DNA from: Bog-473 sp963750075
Lineage (GTDB): Bacteria > Actinomycetota > Acidimicrobiia > Acidimicrobiales > RAAP-2
Direction of reading: 5' to 3'
Assembly (NCBI GenBank): GCA_963750075.1
Contig: CAVVPG010000001.1
Coordinates: 434,001 to 498,000, forward strand
Length of the DNA stretch: 64,000 bases
In this document: positions 1 through 9,773 of the stretch, piece by piece
How the letters are laid out: each line of letters begins with the position of its first letter
How positions within the stretch are numbered: position 1 is the stretch's first letter
Translations under genes and position numbers: made by a program
The notes under the pieces: model-generated
Told to the model about the DNA's origin: nothing
The model's database searches: none
Seen by the model: only the letters and a program-made list of their open reading frames with translations

Positions 1-1133
1 CTTCGACCTCGGGCTACTCCTTGGTGCAAACGAATGGAACGGCCACTTCCTTTTCTGCAACCGAGTCGGTTAGCAACACCGCGGTCCTGAGCTCCCAACC
101 AGTCCAAATCGGTGGCGGAACCCAAGGGTCGGACTGCGCACCCACACTCCAACCGACGGCGAGAGTGGCTTCAAGCCTCGACAGCGTGTTCGCAAACGAG
201 ACTGGACCGGGTTGGATCGGCGGAGACGGGACTTACTCGACGGAACTGCCGAATGGGCAGGAATCCTTCGTCTTCTCCGACACTCTGATCGGCACCGCCC
301 AGTCAAGTGGGCTATCGAGCCTCACCGGCATGCCGCACAACAGCGAGCTCGTCGGCGCGTTGCCCAACCTCAACACCGACATCAGCGGCACGTACGGATC
401 TCCAAGCTCCCTGATTCCTGACCCGGGCAGCAACGATCATTGGTGGACCACCTCGACATACGTTGAAAACGGTAGCCAATTGGTCTACGTAAACGAATTC
501 GCTCCGGCGCCGGGGAACCTCGATCAGTTCACCGGTCAATCAGGTATCGCAGTTCTGTCGGTTTCCGGTAGCGGCATGCCTTCCTTCAGCTCGATCACGC
601 CTCTCCCGACCGATCCCAATACACAATGGGGCATTGCGGTGGTTCAGGACGCCTCTTACACCTATGTCTATGGCATCGACAGCGCCGTCTACGAAATGAA
701 GGTCGCCCGCGTTCCTGTCGGTGATTCGTTGCAGACCAATGACTGGACATACTGGAACGGCTCGCAATGGGTGAGCGGCGAGGCCAACGCCGTGCCGATT
801 AATACCGGTGCTGAGCTCACCGGCGTCACCGCACAAGCAGGTGGCGTCGGGTACGTGGGGGTATCGATTCCAGGCGGTGTGTACCAGGGCTCAGCAGTCA
901 CCCTGTCCTATGCGTGCTCGCCTACCGGGCCTTGGAGCACACCGGAGACCGTGTATTCGATTCCGCAGATCTCCGAGTACCCGGATGAGATTGCCTATAT
1001 GCCCACGTTCCATCCTGACCTCACCGGCCAGGGCGGACTAGTTGTCTCATACAACATCAACAGCTCGAACGCTGCATCGGTCCTGCAAAACGTCCACCAG
1101 TATCAGCCGCATTTCTTGCTGCTGAGCAACTGA
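1..1133 (+). CDS. Secreted five-bladed beta-propeller-like protein (DUF4185/DUF5005 type), 5' partial
   Basis: The reading frame is open to the left window edge, so the true start lies outside; the TTG at 21 is only the first start-like codon. About 370 residues are visible. They are rich in Ser, Thr, Gly and Asn and contain the motifs WIGGDGTYSTELPNG, VFSDTLIG, YVYGIDS and a TYWNGSQW stretch, which resemble DUF4185/DUF5005-type beta-propeller proteins related to glycan-active enzymes. No catalytic residues can be named with confidence. Composition suggests an exported protein, but the signal peptide would be outside the window. It converges on the AftD-like gene and the codon use is of the lower-GC kind seen through the first 13 kb. 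The propeller assignment is from remembered family patterns, not a search. Confidence 0.6.
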   Translation, partial: STSGYSLVQTNGTATSFSATESVSNTAVLSSQPVQIGGGTQGSDCAPTLQPTARVASSLDSVFANETGPGWIGGDGTYSTELPNGQESFVFSDTLIGTAQSSGLSSLTGMPHNSELVGALPNLNTDISGTYGSPSSLIPDPGSNDHWWTTSTYVENGSQLVYVNEFAPAPGNLDQFTGQSGIAVLSVSGSGMPSFSSITPLPTDPNTQWGIAVVQDASYTYVYGIDSAVYEMKVARVPVGDSLQTNDWTYWNGSQWVSGEANAVPINTGAELTGVTAQAGGVGYVGVSIPGGVYQGSAVTLSYACSPTGPWSTPETVYSIPQISEYPDEIAYMPTFHPDLTGQGGLVVSYNINSSNAASVLQNVHQYQPHFLLLSN

Positions 1134-1311
1134 CCAGGCACCCGGCATCGGTGCGCGACGGAGATTGCGCCGTTCGCGGATATCTCGTCTGGGGCACTCC
1201 CACTCGGACGCGGAGAGCCCATTTTGGTAGTCCGTCCGCCAGGAGGAAGGACGCACCAGTTCAGCTCCTGCCGCCATCTGTGTGACCACCGTTCCTGCCG
1301 CCACCAGGCTC

Positions 1312-4300
1312 CTACTCGCGGGTGGTGTCAGGCAGTCCAACTAACGCGTCATTCGGCTCGCCCGGCTCATGACTCGACTCCGTTTGTTCGCGCCCGGTCG
1401 ATCGCCAGCGCACGATGGGCACAAGCACAGCCAACAGGGCAACGACGGCGCAAGCCTGGGCTGGCGCGCTGAAGGCACCAGTCTGTGACAGCGCCCCAGT
1501 CCCTGGGTTGATAGCTGCAATGACTCCAGCAGCTGCCATGCTGACGAGAGCGACCCATGGCAGCCAAGCCGAACGCCGGGCACCGACGAGGACGAGCAAG
1601 GGCACAACGAGCACGAGCGGCCCACCAATTGCAAAGATCACACCTGCGGAGAGCCCGATCGACAGCCACAACGGTACTCGCTTGCTCCACGGAGGCGAAG
1701 GCTCAAGGTCCACCCCGCGACGTTTGCCGATGACACCAAATGCAATGAGAAGGAGAAGGATGACGCCTAACGCCCCGAGTCCCATACCCAGCGCATAGAT
1801 CCGTTGCGGACCGAAAGTCAATTGGACGGTCCCGCCTCGGCCAGCAGGCACCAGGTAACCCTGCTGCCAACCATCGAGCCGGACAGGCGTGAGTGTCTTC
1901 CCGTTCAGCGTCGCAGTCCATCCCACGTTGTAGTTCTGGTGCACCTCCAGATACGTCCCAGGTCCAGAGGTCATGGTCAAGGTCCGCGACTCGGGACCCC
2001 AGCTGAGAACCCGCGCCTGTCGAGCCACGGCATGACGAGCTGTGGGCACACCCAGTTCCTTGAGGGTCAATGCCGAGACATTGAAGGGCATCCGGCCCGC
2101 TGGCGTAACCAGCTCATGCGGGCCGCTCTTGAGTGTCACAGCCTTCAATGGACAAATCGCAAGGCTCAGTGGCTTCAGCGCCAGCAGGTCACCGATTGTG
2201 GCCGGATGACTGGGATCCTTCCCCAGGCTTGTCTGATATGTCGTCCCGTCCACGTCGACCGGCGGTCCGAAACCACACGGAACCGAAAAGCTAGATGCGG
2301 GATTCGGAGATACAACTCGATATTTCGTTAGTGCAGGAAAGTCGAGCTCAGCCAGCCCAATCGGTGCGGTAACGATCCCGCCAAGTGGATTGCGAACCAA
2401 GCGAGCCTGTACCTTCGGAAAGCTAATTGTGACGCTATTCGTCTCGAGCGGAGCGAAATCCAGCGTGGCGTGATTACTTGATGTTGCGACGTGGAGTAGA
2501 CGACTACCTGCCGGGCTCGAAATGAGAACCTCTTTGACCGGGGACGTCGTGAAGGCTGCAACTTGCTCATCAACCAGTTTGAGACTCGACAGTTTCTGCA
2601 CAGCCGGCCACCGCATGTGGATGCTGGCAACCGTCGAATTCGCGATCCATGACGTATTCACACTGTTGTCAATCAGATTCTGCGGTCGGAACGCGGGCAG
2701 GTTCCCCAGAGTTGAGGACGCGGTGATGGTCAATTTGGAAGTTCCAAGCAGCGCATCGAGCGCCGAACCAGGCCTGGGTTGCGCCTGTCCTGTGATATTT
2801 GTGGATATTCTGCGCGGAGTGCTGAACACTCTCGCCATGACTGGCTCAGAACTACTCCGGAGAAGGTCATTGACGTCGTACGGCTGCGCTTTGAACGAGA
2901 AGGCTAATTGACGAGCATTGCTCCCGGCGGGTTCCTCCGGTGGCTTCAGAAGCGACTGAACGTGGACACCGGGAATCGAGATAGAGCGAATGCCCGCCTG
3001 TTCAGTGTTGTTTCCCTTCAGAGAAACGAACGTCACGCGGAGAAACCGAGCAGTCCCTGTTGGGACATTTAGCTGTTGCCCACGGTTGCTCGTACTGACG
3101 TTCGTGAGGACTGCTCCCCGATCGGTTGACACACGCACTTGAGCGGGGATGGCTTGGCCCGGCCCACTGATGAACTTGACGCGAGTGCCCTTCGGGTTCA
3201 CCGGATGGTCAAAGTCGATTTGGATCCATTCACCGACAGCACCGTTAGGATTCCCCGTTATCCAGCCCGCCGACGATTCCCCGTCGAACACGTTCGTAGG
3301 GTTGTACTCCGGCAGGCTCAAGAAGACGGAACTCGTCGAGGAGGCGGTGACGCTCTTTGCGCCTTTCAGTACGGCTACCGTCTGATGTTGGACGCCCGGG
3401 AAGGGTAACAGTTGGGCGGGACGCGAGGGCGTGTTCGGGAGCCCCGCCTGATCCGGTGTTTCTTGCGTCGCGGTGTACGTGTAAGAGTCGTTGTCGTTCA
3501 CGAATCCGAAGTTGGTGTCCTGGCGGCGCAACGTATCGGTGACCGCAAAGAGAGGTCCGTGGTACCGACCGTGCCAGTCCCCGGCCAGTATCGCCGCCTG
3601 GCCTTCGCTGAGCACTCCCTGTTGGAGCAACTGTTCGATTGCTTCTGGTCCACCGCTCACCAAAACAGCCGATGAAGCAGGGTACGTGGCAACTGGTGAG
3701 TTTGCGCCGTCGTTCCCGCCCGGTGATGACGCCCGGTATATCTGGACTGCCGGATACGAGACGCTGGGCCCACTCTCGTTCAGTTGCAGAGTCGGCACGT
3801 CAGTGGTCGGCGTCCGAATCGCCGGTCCGAATTGGGCCACCTGAGTGAAACCAGAGTCGTCCAGAACTCGATGGACTTCAAAAGGCGACGGAGAGTCTGA
3901 AAGCTGCCACTGTATGTCGTTCTGTACGACGATGTACTTGATGCCAGACCTCCTGAGCAGTGCCGGAAGTCCCGAGTTGGCAGTACCCGTACTCAGATCG
4001 AGTTCGATGGCATTAATCATCCTTGTGCTTCCCGGCCCACCGAACGGAACGTTCTCATCGGTTGTCCACGGGGAAGTCGCAAGGGCCTCCAAGGGATCAT
4101 CAACGGACCAACCCCAAACGTAATGGCCGTGACTCGAAGCTGGCAACACGAGCGCTGTGTTCCTTGGGGATTCTCGCGCCAGAAAGGCTGCCACCTTGTA
4201 CCAGTATGACGGAATGGCAGTGAACGAATACTTATTGGTTGCACGCCCCATTAGGTAGGGAGTCGCCAGCGAAAGCACCATGGCAACGGTTACGCATCCA

Positions 4301-5571
4301 GCCATGATTTGCCATGTGGTACGCGTCAGGTGCCGTGGCTTCCACTGAAAGAGCTTCGAAAGAGCGTGTGCAATACCAAGAGCCATGATAAGGGCAATTG
4401 CCGGCCCCAGTTTGAAGACGCTTCGGAGAGGCGCGAGTGGACCGTTCAATACTCTCAGGATGGGTTGGCTCAATGGCCCGCCGAGCGGCCCCCAATACGC
4501 GGCCATGGACCCGACTGCAAGTAGCGCAAGACCGACAACGAGGAATCGCCTTTCGCGTATTTCCCTACGTGCGAGTCCCCATAGACCAGTCGCGGCCACC
4601 AATGCCGCGCCAATGATGGTGATCGGGAGACTTACGATCGTAATCGCAGCTTGTTCCCATGACAATTTGTCGAGATTCAAGTACGCCAGCCAGACGTTCG
4701 TTCCATCCAGGGCTGCTGTCGCTGACGACGTGGACGTGGTGGTGACCGACTGCTCGACGAACGGAAGGAAATTGAATCCGTACGCTCCCAGAAAGAGGAG
4801 AGGAAATACCCACCACGCGGTCGCGAGCCCGACGCAGACCACCCACCACCCAATGAGTGAACGTTTGCGCGCAGAGGGTGCACGAGTTATGAGGAAAAGC
4901 GCTGGTATAAGGAGGGCATAGAGCGTATCGGCAGCATTTGTTCCGCTCATGAACAGCACTGCAACCGCCGATAGGGCAGCCCCCCGAATCGGTGATCCGC
5001 TGCGGCTGGCACGCACAAGAGGAATGGTGGCCCACGCGGTCAGGACTCCTGGGGCCGCAGCAACCGAGTTGGAAGAAACCAGGATTGTAAATGTGGGCCA
5101 TAGTGCAAAGATCGCCCCTCCCGCCAACCTCGATTCCAATGACCCAATGTCCAATTCTTCGGCGAGGCGGACGAAACCCCAAAACGCAACCGTGACCACG
5201 ATCGCCATCCAGACTCGTTGGACCAGCCAGGCCGGAATAGCGAGGGCGTGACCCACAATGAAGAGAGCCGCGCTCGGAAATGCATATCCCTGAATTTGGT
5301 TCCTTACACTGCCGAACCAGGCATTAGGGTCCCAGAGATATAGGAGGTGGTGAAGAAAAGTAGTGGGATCAACCGTGAGATCGAGCTTGGAGTCGAACAC
5401 TTGCCGGCCGAACGCATCCGGCACGAATGCTGCCAGGGCAAGCGCGAAAGCAGCCGCCAGCCACCACCTCGTTGCCCGCTCGTGTGTGGGTTCAGAACCT
5501 GGTTGTGCCAAATCGAAATCTGGCTCTACCAGTTCAGAACCTGGTCGTAGTAGGTGTTCCTCGGTTAGCAT
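1312..5571 (-). CDS. AftD-like alpha-(1->3)-arabinofuranosyltransferase (DUF3367, GT-C fold)
   Basis: The 1419-aa membrane protein matches the length and layout of mycobacterial AftD, which adds alpha-1,3-arabinofuranosyl residues from decaprenylphosphoryl arabinose to arabinan outside the membrane. Residues 35-60 form the first membrane segment, followed by an acidic loop (FDSKLDLTVDP, about 58-68) where GT-C enzymes bind the lipid-linked donor, and about ten further helices to residue 440. The large extracellular part (about 450-1270) contains F5/8 type C-like sugar-binding sections, for example around TNVFDGESSAGWITG (near 760) and around 960-1000. The last 150 residues have more membrane helices and a hydrophilic tail. 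The ATG at 5571 is preceded by a clear GAGGAG ribosome site. Whether this organism makes a mycobacterial-type arabinogalactan cannot be read from the window, so the acceptor is unknown. Confidence 0.85.
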   Translation of the reverse strand: MLTEEHLLRPGSELVEPDFDLAQPGSEPTHERATRWWLAAAFALALAAFVPDAFGRQVFDSKLDLTVDPTTFLHHLLYLWDPNAWFGSVRNQIQGYAFPSAALFIVGHALAIPAWLVQRVWMAIVVTVAFWGFVRLAEELDIGSLESRLAGGAIFALWPTFTILVSSNSVAAAPGVLTAWATIPLVRASRSGSPIRGAALSAVAVLFMSGTNAADTLYALLIPALFLITRAPSARKRSLIGWWVVCVGLATAWWVFPLLFLGAYGFNFLPFVEQSVTTTSTSSATAALDGTNVWLAYLNLDKLSWEQAAITIVSLPITIIGAALVAATGLWGLARREIRERRFLVVGLALLAVGSMAAYWGPLGGPLSQPILRVLNGPLAPLRSVFKLGPAIALIMALGIAHALSKLFQWKPRHLTRTTWQIMAGCVTVAMVLSLATPYLMGRATNKYSFTAIPSYWYKVAAFLARESPRNTALVLPASSHGHYVWGWSVDDPLEALATSPWTTDENVPFGGPGSTRMINAIELDLSTGTANSGLPALLRRSGIKYIVVQNDIQWQLSDSPSPFEVHRVLDDSGFTQVAQFGPAIRTPTTDVPTLQLNESGPSVSYPAVQIYRASSPGGNDGANSPVATYPASSAVLVSGGPEAIEQLLQQGVLSEGQAAILAGDWHGRYHGPLFAVTDTLRRQDTNFGFVNDNDSYTYTATQETPDQAGLPNTPSRPAQLLPFPGVQHQTVAVLKGAKSVTASSTSSVFLSLPEYNPTNVFDGESSAGWITGNPNGAVGEWIQIDFDHPVNPKGTRVKFISGPGQAIPAQVRVSTDRGAVLTNVSTSNRGQQLNVPTGTARFLRVTFVSLKGNNTEQAGIRSISIPGVHVQSLLKPPEEPAGSNARQLAFSFKAQPYDVNDLLRSSSEPVMARVFSTPRRISTNITGQAQPRPGSALDALLGTSKLTITASSTLGNLPAFRPQNLIDNSVNTSWIANSTVASIHMRWPAVQKLSSLKLVDEQVAAFTTSPVKEVLISSPAGSRLLHVATSSNHATLDFAPLETNSVTISFPKVQARLVRNPLGGIVTAPIGLAELDFPALTKYRVVSPNPASSFSVPCGFGPPVDVDGTTYQTSLGKDPSHPATIGDLLALKPLSLAICPLKAVTLKSGPHELVTPAGRMPFNVSALTLKELGVPTARHAVARQARVLSWGPESRTLTMTSGPGTYLEVHQNYNVGWTATLNGKTLTPVRLDGWQQGYLVPAGRGGTVQLTFGPQRIYALGMGLGALGVILLLLIAFGVIGKRRGVDLEPSPPWSKRVPLWLSIGLSAGVIFAIGGPLVLVVPLLVLVGARRSAWLPWVALVSMAAAGVIAAINPGTGALSQTGAFSAPAQACAVVALLAVLVPIVRWRSTGREQTESSHEPGEPNDALVGLPDTTRE

Positions 5572-6080
5572 CTCTCCTCAGATAACAGATTTGACGCCTT
5601 GCGGAGTACATGGATGAAAGGCTCAAGCAGGCTCGCTGCGGCGACCGGCAGCTGCATAGTGTCTTACCCGCTTCCCTCCTTGCGATCGAATGCGTATCCC
5701 CCAGGCTGGCAAGCCGGATGACATCCGGTTTGTCCGATCTGATCTCCGCCGGCCGGCGCAGATCATACCGGCATGCCCCTTCTCTTGGCTATCGCGGGGC
5801 CGGCGGTCGGGACGAACCTGGTCCAAGCGCACCATTGCCACGTTGCAGCGACTCGACGTCGGCTTCACCATAGACGTGCGGATACAAGAGTCCGTGGTCA
5901 GCGCCATTTCCGCCATCGACCCCTCCGCCTGGATCCCGATCGGGTACACCAAAGGCGGCGAGTCCGAGGTGGTCGAGTGCGACTGCACGTGCACGTTATG
6001 TAGCTCTTGAGGGGCCGGCCACGACATCTCATCATTCTCGGGCGCGACGTCAGGATTCCTGCTTGCCCGAGCCAACGATG
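5572..6080. other. 509-bp stretch without an intact gene, holding a transposase remnant
   Basis: This lies between the AftD-like gene and the end of the kinase fusion gene. The only recognisable content is the transposase fragment at 5837-6010. The sequence before it (5572-5836) gives short unrelated reading frames in all six frames and looks like decayed DNA. No promoter for the leftward AftD-like gene could be assigned. Confidence 0.5.
5837..6010 (+). pseudogene. IS1380-type transposase remnant
   Basis: One frame gives about 57 residues including GFTIDVRIQESVVSAISAID and then SAWIPIGYTKGGESEVVECD, ending in a stop. This resembles the central part of IS1380-family transposases, where a strand with the pattern R(F/Y)SITVRMN is followed by an AWTPIPY motif and an alternating acidic strand. 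The usual ADSGF-type motif that should lie just upstream is missing, and neither inverted repeats nor the rest of the transposase are present. I read it as a dead insertion-sequence fragment. It lies beside the 3' end of the kinase fusion gene, consistent with past rearrangement there. The family call is from memory of the motif pattern. Confidence 0.5.
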
Positions 6081-8723
6081 CTATTTCGCTTCAGCTGGAC
6101 ATGAGGAGGTATGCAGCGGCAGAAAACACCTGAACGCGACCGACCAGCCCGGGGTATCGACGATGTCGACGAAGCCCTCATGGGCCTCAGCCACCGACTT
6201 GACGATGGCTAACCCCAGACCGGTACGTGACACGCCCGTCTGCGTCGACGAGGTCAGGCCGTAGAAGCGTTCGAAGAGCTGCTCGCGCTCGCCTGTTGGA
6301 ATACCGGCGCCCTCGTCTAGGACCTGGATCCGGGCATAGTCGCCGGCCGTGTCGACCAAGATTTGCACGCGTCCACCGCGGGGTGAGAACTTGATCGCGT
6401 TCGAGAGCAGGTTGCCCAACAGCTGCTGGAGCCTGTTGCGGTCGCCAATGATCGGCACCGTCTCGTCGCATGGCTCCATGGTCACGATAACGCCGGCCAT
6501 GGTGGCGGAGGTCTGCACAGCGTCAACCGCTTCTTTGGCCAGAGTGGCCAAGTCGAGTTCGGTGAAGGCTACCTTTAAGCCCCGTTCGGCCCCCCGATCC
6601 GCCAGCATGTCGTCGGCCACCCACTGGAGTTGCTCGGCGTTGCGTTCGACAGCCTGCAGCATGCGCACTTGGCTCTCGGTGAGCCCCGACGAGGTGTCGA
6701 GCAGCAGTTCGGCGAAGCCACGGATCGAGGTGACAGGGGTGCGCAGCTCGTGAGATACGGCGGCCACCGCGTCGTCCTTGATCTGGGTGAGCTCGCGGAG
6801 GTGGCCCTTCTGCTCGATGAGCGACCGCGTGACCTCCTTTTGGATGGCAGTAAGACGCTCGCGGTCTGCCGCGAGCTCCTCGCTCTCGGTCACATCAATG
6901 ACTACGACCACATAGCCGGGCTTGGAGGGCGACGACACGTCTTTGAATTCGATCCGCTCGGCGGCTGCCTGGACGGCACCGGATGCCTCGACGTCGACCT
7001 CGTCCCATGGTTCGAGCCCGTTCTTGCGGGCGGGGGCGGGCAGAGCGCGCACGTGCACCACACAGCGGCGCTTCTGGCCGTCCCTACGCGTCGCCGTCCA
7101 TGGGAGCTCGGTGGCTACCTCAGCGTCGAGAGCCACGAGGGCATTGCGGATCGATTCGATGGTCTGGCGGCGCTCTTCAATCTGGGACGGGTCGATGAAG
7201 TCGGTGATCGAACGGATGCCGATCACCTCGGCCGCGGAATAGCCGAGCAGCTGCTCTGCGCCAGCGGAGAAGAAGGTGATCGTGCCTGATTGGTCGACGC
7301 CCATGATGGCGCTCCCCGTGGCGGCCCGCAGCAGGGTCTCCAGACGCTCATGCGCCGATCGCGCTCCAGATGCGTTTCGCCAGGCGACGCGGAACTGCTC
7401 GACCTGGTCGGTCAGCGCGCGGCGGCCGCGCGATACGACTGTGTACACCGCGAGCGCGATCAGGGTTGTGACCGTCGCCACCACGACCACCTGGCGCCAC
7501 TCGTGCGTCGGGTACTTCGGCGGTCCGAGGATAAGCACCGCTACGACCGTGAGCACGGTACCCACGACCACCAGCGCAAAGACAGTGAGCCGGACCCCCA
7601 TCGACCACGAGGAGCCCATAGGGAGGGGTGTTCCGAAGCTCTGACTGCGACGCCCCTTCGAATCGGCCTTGGGCCAAGCCGACCCCTCCAAGGGCTCCGC
7701 TAATAGTACCGGTTGCCGAAGTCCGGCACGGTCTCGATCCCACAATTGTCGCTTTCGTTCCGGCTTCGCTGACACTGAAGTTGCAGCACCAGCACCCAGC
7801 ACAGACACATCACTTTGCCGCTCGGCGCTATGCCCCTCGTTGACAAACGTCAGGGCCAAGAGGCCGACTGCCAGCAATGCAAAACTTGCCAATCGCAGAG
7901 ACAGGGAAAGAGGAACGGCAGGAAGGTGTTCGTGAAACAGCGCATCTCCGACGATCATGAAATACGCAGTGGAAAGGACGCTGCTCACGGGAACAAAGAC
8001 CGAAGTAGTGCTCCGCTGTAAGGCCATCTGAAACATCAAGAAGGCGAGCAAGGCAGTAGCCAGAAACATGTAGAACATCGGAGATGAGAGGATCCGCGGT
8101 ATGGCCGCGATGACTCCCCAGCGCTGCAAGAGCGTTGACATCGATTTCGTATCCAAGGCTGCGCACCCATACAAGAGGCCAGCAGCCAGGCCATAGAGAG
8201 GTGCTCTCAACTTCTTGCGGTGTCTAGCCGAACCATGCAACTGACTGGCCACCGCGAAACACAAGACGCTCACACAAATGGTCACACCCGAAACGACCAG
8301 CAGCGCCGACAAGCCGGCAGATCCGGTGGCCCGGTCCGAATGGGAGTCCAGTGAGAACACCAGAAGACAGAGCGCCCCCAGCAAGGACGCGATCCCGAAG
8401 TACTCGGCACGTCGAAGCCGGTCTCCAAGGAAAATATGGGACAGCACAAGTAGCAATATGGTTCCGGTAGGCGCCACCGCTTGGACTACCGAGATCGATG
8501 CCAATGATAGAGCCAGCATCTGCGCCACAATGCTTGCCGCAATCATGCCGAATCCCAAGATCCAGACGGGATTGCGGATCAGCCTGCGGACCATTTCGCT
8601 GGTCTTACGTGCATCGAAGGCAGGCATGCGGCGCATCGCAAGCTTTTCAATCACGACTCCGACATTCGCTGCCGCCGCCGCAGCACAGCCAAGCAGAATT
8701 CCAGAGGTAAGTTCGTGATTCAT
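6081..8723 (-). CDS. DMT/EamA-type transporter domain fused to PAS sensor histidine kinase
   Basis: The 880-aa protein has two parts. Residues 1-300 form about ten hydrophobic helices with the feel of the drug/metabolite (EamA/NIPA-like) transporter superfamily (VVQAVAPTGTILLLVLSHIF near 80; LSTAYFMIVGDALFHEHLP near 250). A polar linker (about 300-375) leads to two more helices (about 378-400, 415-433), a PAS domain (about 470-560; SGTITFFSAGAEQLLGYS), a HisKA domain with the phosphoacceptor in SHELRTP (His near 658) and an HATPase domain with N-box NLLSNAIKFS, DEGAGIP and a TGLGLAIVKS G2 box. Its ATG overlaps the stop of the 63-aa gene by four bases (ATGA), so the two are coupled. No response regulator gene is adjacent. 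The two halves may have been joined recently: the kinase part is GC-richer than the transporter part and a transposase remnant lies just past its end. Confidence 0.85.
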   Translation of the reverse strand: MNHELTSGILLGCAAAAAANVGVVIEKLAMRRMPAFDARKTSEMVRRLIRNPVWILGFGMIAASIVAQMLALSLASISVVQAVAPTGTILLLVLSHIFLGDRLRRAEYFGIASLLGALCLLVFSLDSHSDRATGSAGLSALLVVSGVTICVSVLCFAVASQLHGSARHRKKLRAPLYGLAAGLLYGCAALDTKSMSTLLQRWGVIAAIPRILSSPMFYMFLATALLAFLMFQMALQRSTTSVFVPVSSVLSTAYFMIVGDALFHEHLPAVPLSLSLRLASFALLAVGLLALTFVNEGHSAERQSDVSVLGAGAATSVSAKPERKRQLWDRDRAGLRQPVLLAEPLEGSAWPKADSKGRRSQSFGTPLPMGSSWSMGVRLTVFALVVVGTVLTVVAVLILGPPKYPTHEWRQVVVVATVTTLIALAVYTVVSRGRRALTDQVEQFRVAWRNASGARSAHERLETLLRAATGSAIMGVDQSGTITFFSAGAEQLLGYSAAEVIGIRSITDFIDPSQIEERRQTIESIRNALVALDAEVATELPWTATRRDGQKRRCVVHVRALPAPARKNGLEPWDEVDVEASGAVQAAAERIEFKDVSSPSKPGYVVVVIDVTESEELAADRERLTAIQKEVTRSLIEQKGHLRELTQIKDDAVAAVSHELRTPVTSIRGFAELLLDTSSGLTESQVRMLQAVERNAEQLQWVADDMLADRGAERGLKVAFTELDLATLAKEAVDAVQTSATMAGVIVTMEPCDETVPIIGDRNRLQQLLGNLLSNAIKFSPRGGRVQILVDTAGDYARIQVLDEGAGIPTGEREQLFERFYGLTSSTQTGVSRTGLGLAIVKSVAEAHEGFVDIVDTPGWSVAFRCFLPLHTSSCPAEAK

Positions 8724-8911
8724 CGCGTCGAGTCACTTCCGAAGTCACGAATCGGAACAGACAGCCGATTCAGCTTCCGCTCCTCTTGAAGGACCAGCCA
8801 ACCTTCAATTGTCTTCGGAATATCAATCCGCGTTAACAGAGACCCATCATCGATATTTCCCGTACGGATACCTTGCTGGATCCTCTTGTCAATCTGCGTG
8901 TGATCGCTCAT
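8720..8911 (-). CDS. Small protein of unknown function (63 aa)
   Basis: The ATG at 8911 lies inside the last codons of the sulfotransferase gene (23-nt overlap) and its TGA overlaps the ATG of the transporter-kinase gene (ATGA). Such tight packing on both sides argues for a translated gene. The product is charged and has no membrane segment or signal peptide; it ends in RLSVPIRDFGSDSTR. I do not recognise a family. Its position between a sulfotransferase and a sensor/transporter fusion suggests a link to surface-glycan modification, which is inference only. A longer version starting further upstream at 9007 is possible but would overlap the sulfotransferase much more. Confidence 0.5.
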   Translation of the reverse strand: MSDHTQIDKRIQQGIRTGNIDDGSLLTRIDIPKTIEGWLVLQEERKLNRLSVPIRDFGSDSTR

Positions 8912-9719
8912 CGTCTTGATCCGCCCGTAACAGCAGTTCCCTCTGCCGTGACGCGATGCTGCAGAAGTACGCGAAGAGATCGTGGGCACTGGCGAGTTGA
9001 GCTGCATTTCGTGGATGGAGAAGCGCTTCCCTCATCTGTTCATTGATCTTCCGCCGATCCGTATGAGGGCTTGGAACCGATCTCACCGGATCAAGTCTTG
9101 GATGAATCAGCTTGTCCGCCCATTCAATCTGCGCGAATAGGTGCTTCACATTTGAAGACCCTTCGTCGAACGGGGGAATTTGCAACGAATACCTACGATT
9201 GATCCTGTCAATGACCGTCGAAATGCTTGACGTGATTTCATCGAAGTCACAAATGAGAAGTCGTTCAGCATACGGAACAAGTTCTCGATGGTAGGAACAG
9301 TATTCTTGAATGACTGCGGACGCCGAGAACCTTTGGTCATAGGCCAGGTACGACGCGAGAGCGAAGACCGGATCCCGGATTACGAAGACAGTCGGTAGAC
9401 CACGCGCAAGTGCGAGCTTGATTTGAGAAGGCTGGTGGACGTGACTAGCAATGGTAATCCGGTGACCGCAGGCGTCCCCAATGGCAAAGGTAGTGAAGGT
9501 ATTTCCGGATCGTGGAAAACCCTCAATGACGAGTTGCGTCGACTCCGTGATTCGCCGGCTAATCCCCAGCGGAGTGCAACGAAGCAAGATCGGCAAGAAA
9601 GCCGGGTCATGCCCAAGAGCATATTTGGCCCTCCGGAGGAATCGGCGCCAAGGGTATTGCGACTTGAGCGGCTCCGCCTGAACGTCAATTCCCTCTTTAC
9701 CCTGCCTGAGATAGTTCAC
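8889..9719 (-). CDS. PAPS-dependent sulfotransferase family protein
   Basis: The 276-aa protein carries a 5'-phosphosulfate-binding loop (VIEGFPRSGNTFTTFAI, about residues 65-81) and a 3'-phosphate-binding region with TVFVIRDPVFALASYLAY (about 107-124), the two signatures of sulfotransferases that use PAPS. The GTG start at 9719 has a GGGAGG ribosome site five bases upstream. It probably transfers sulfate to a glycan or lipid being made by neighbouring glycosyltransferase and methyltransferase genes, but the acceptor cannot be told from sequence. No sulfate activation genes (cysD/N/C) lie nearby. The 63-aa gene begins inside its 3' end. Confidence 0.8.
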   Translation of the reverse strand: MNYLRQGKEGIDVQAEPLKSQYPWRRFLRRAKYALGHDPAFLPILLRCTPLGISRRITESTQLVIEGFPRSGNTFTTFAIGDACGHRITIASHVHQPSQIKLALARGLPTVFVIRDPVFALASYLAYDQRFSASAVIQEYCSYHRELVPYAERLLICDFDEITSSISTVIDRINRRYSLQIPPFDEGSSNVKHLFAQIEWADKLIHPRLDPVRSVPSPHTDRRKINEQMREALLHPRNAAQLASAHDLFAYFCSIASRQRELLLRADQDDERSHAD

Positions 9720-9773
9720 TCACACCTCCCACCCGAAGTCAACAATCAGTGGAAATACGCATCCGCGTCCCGC

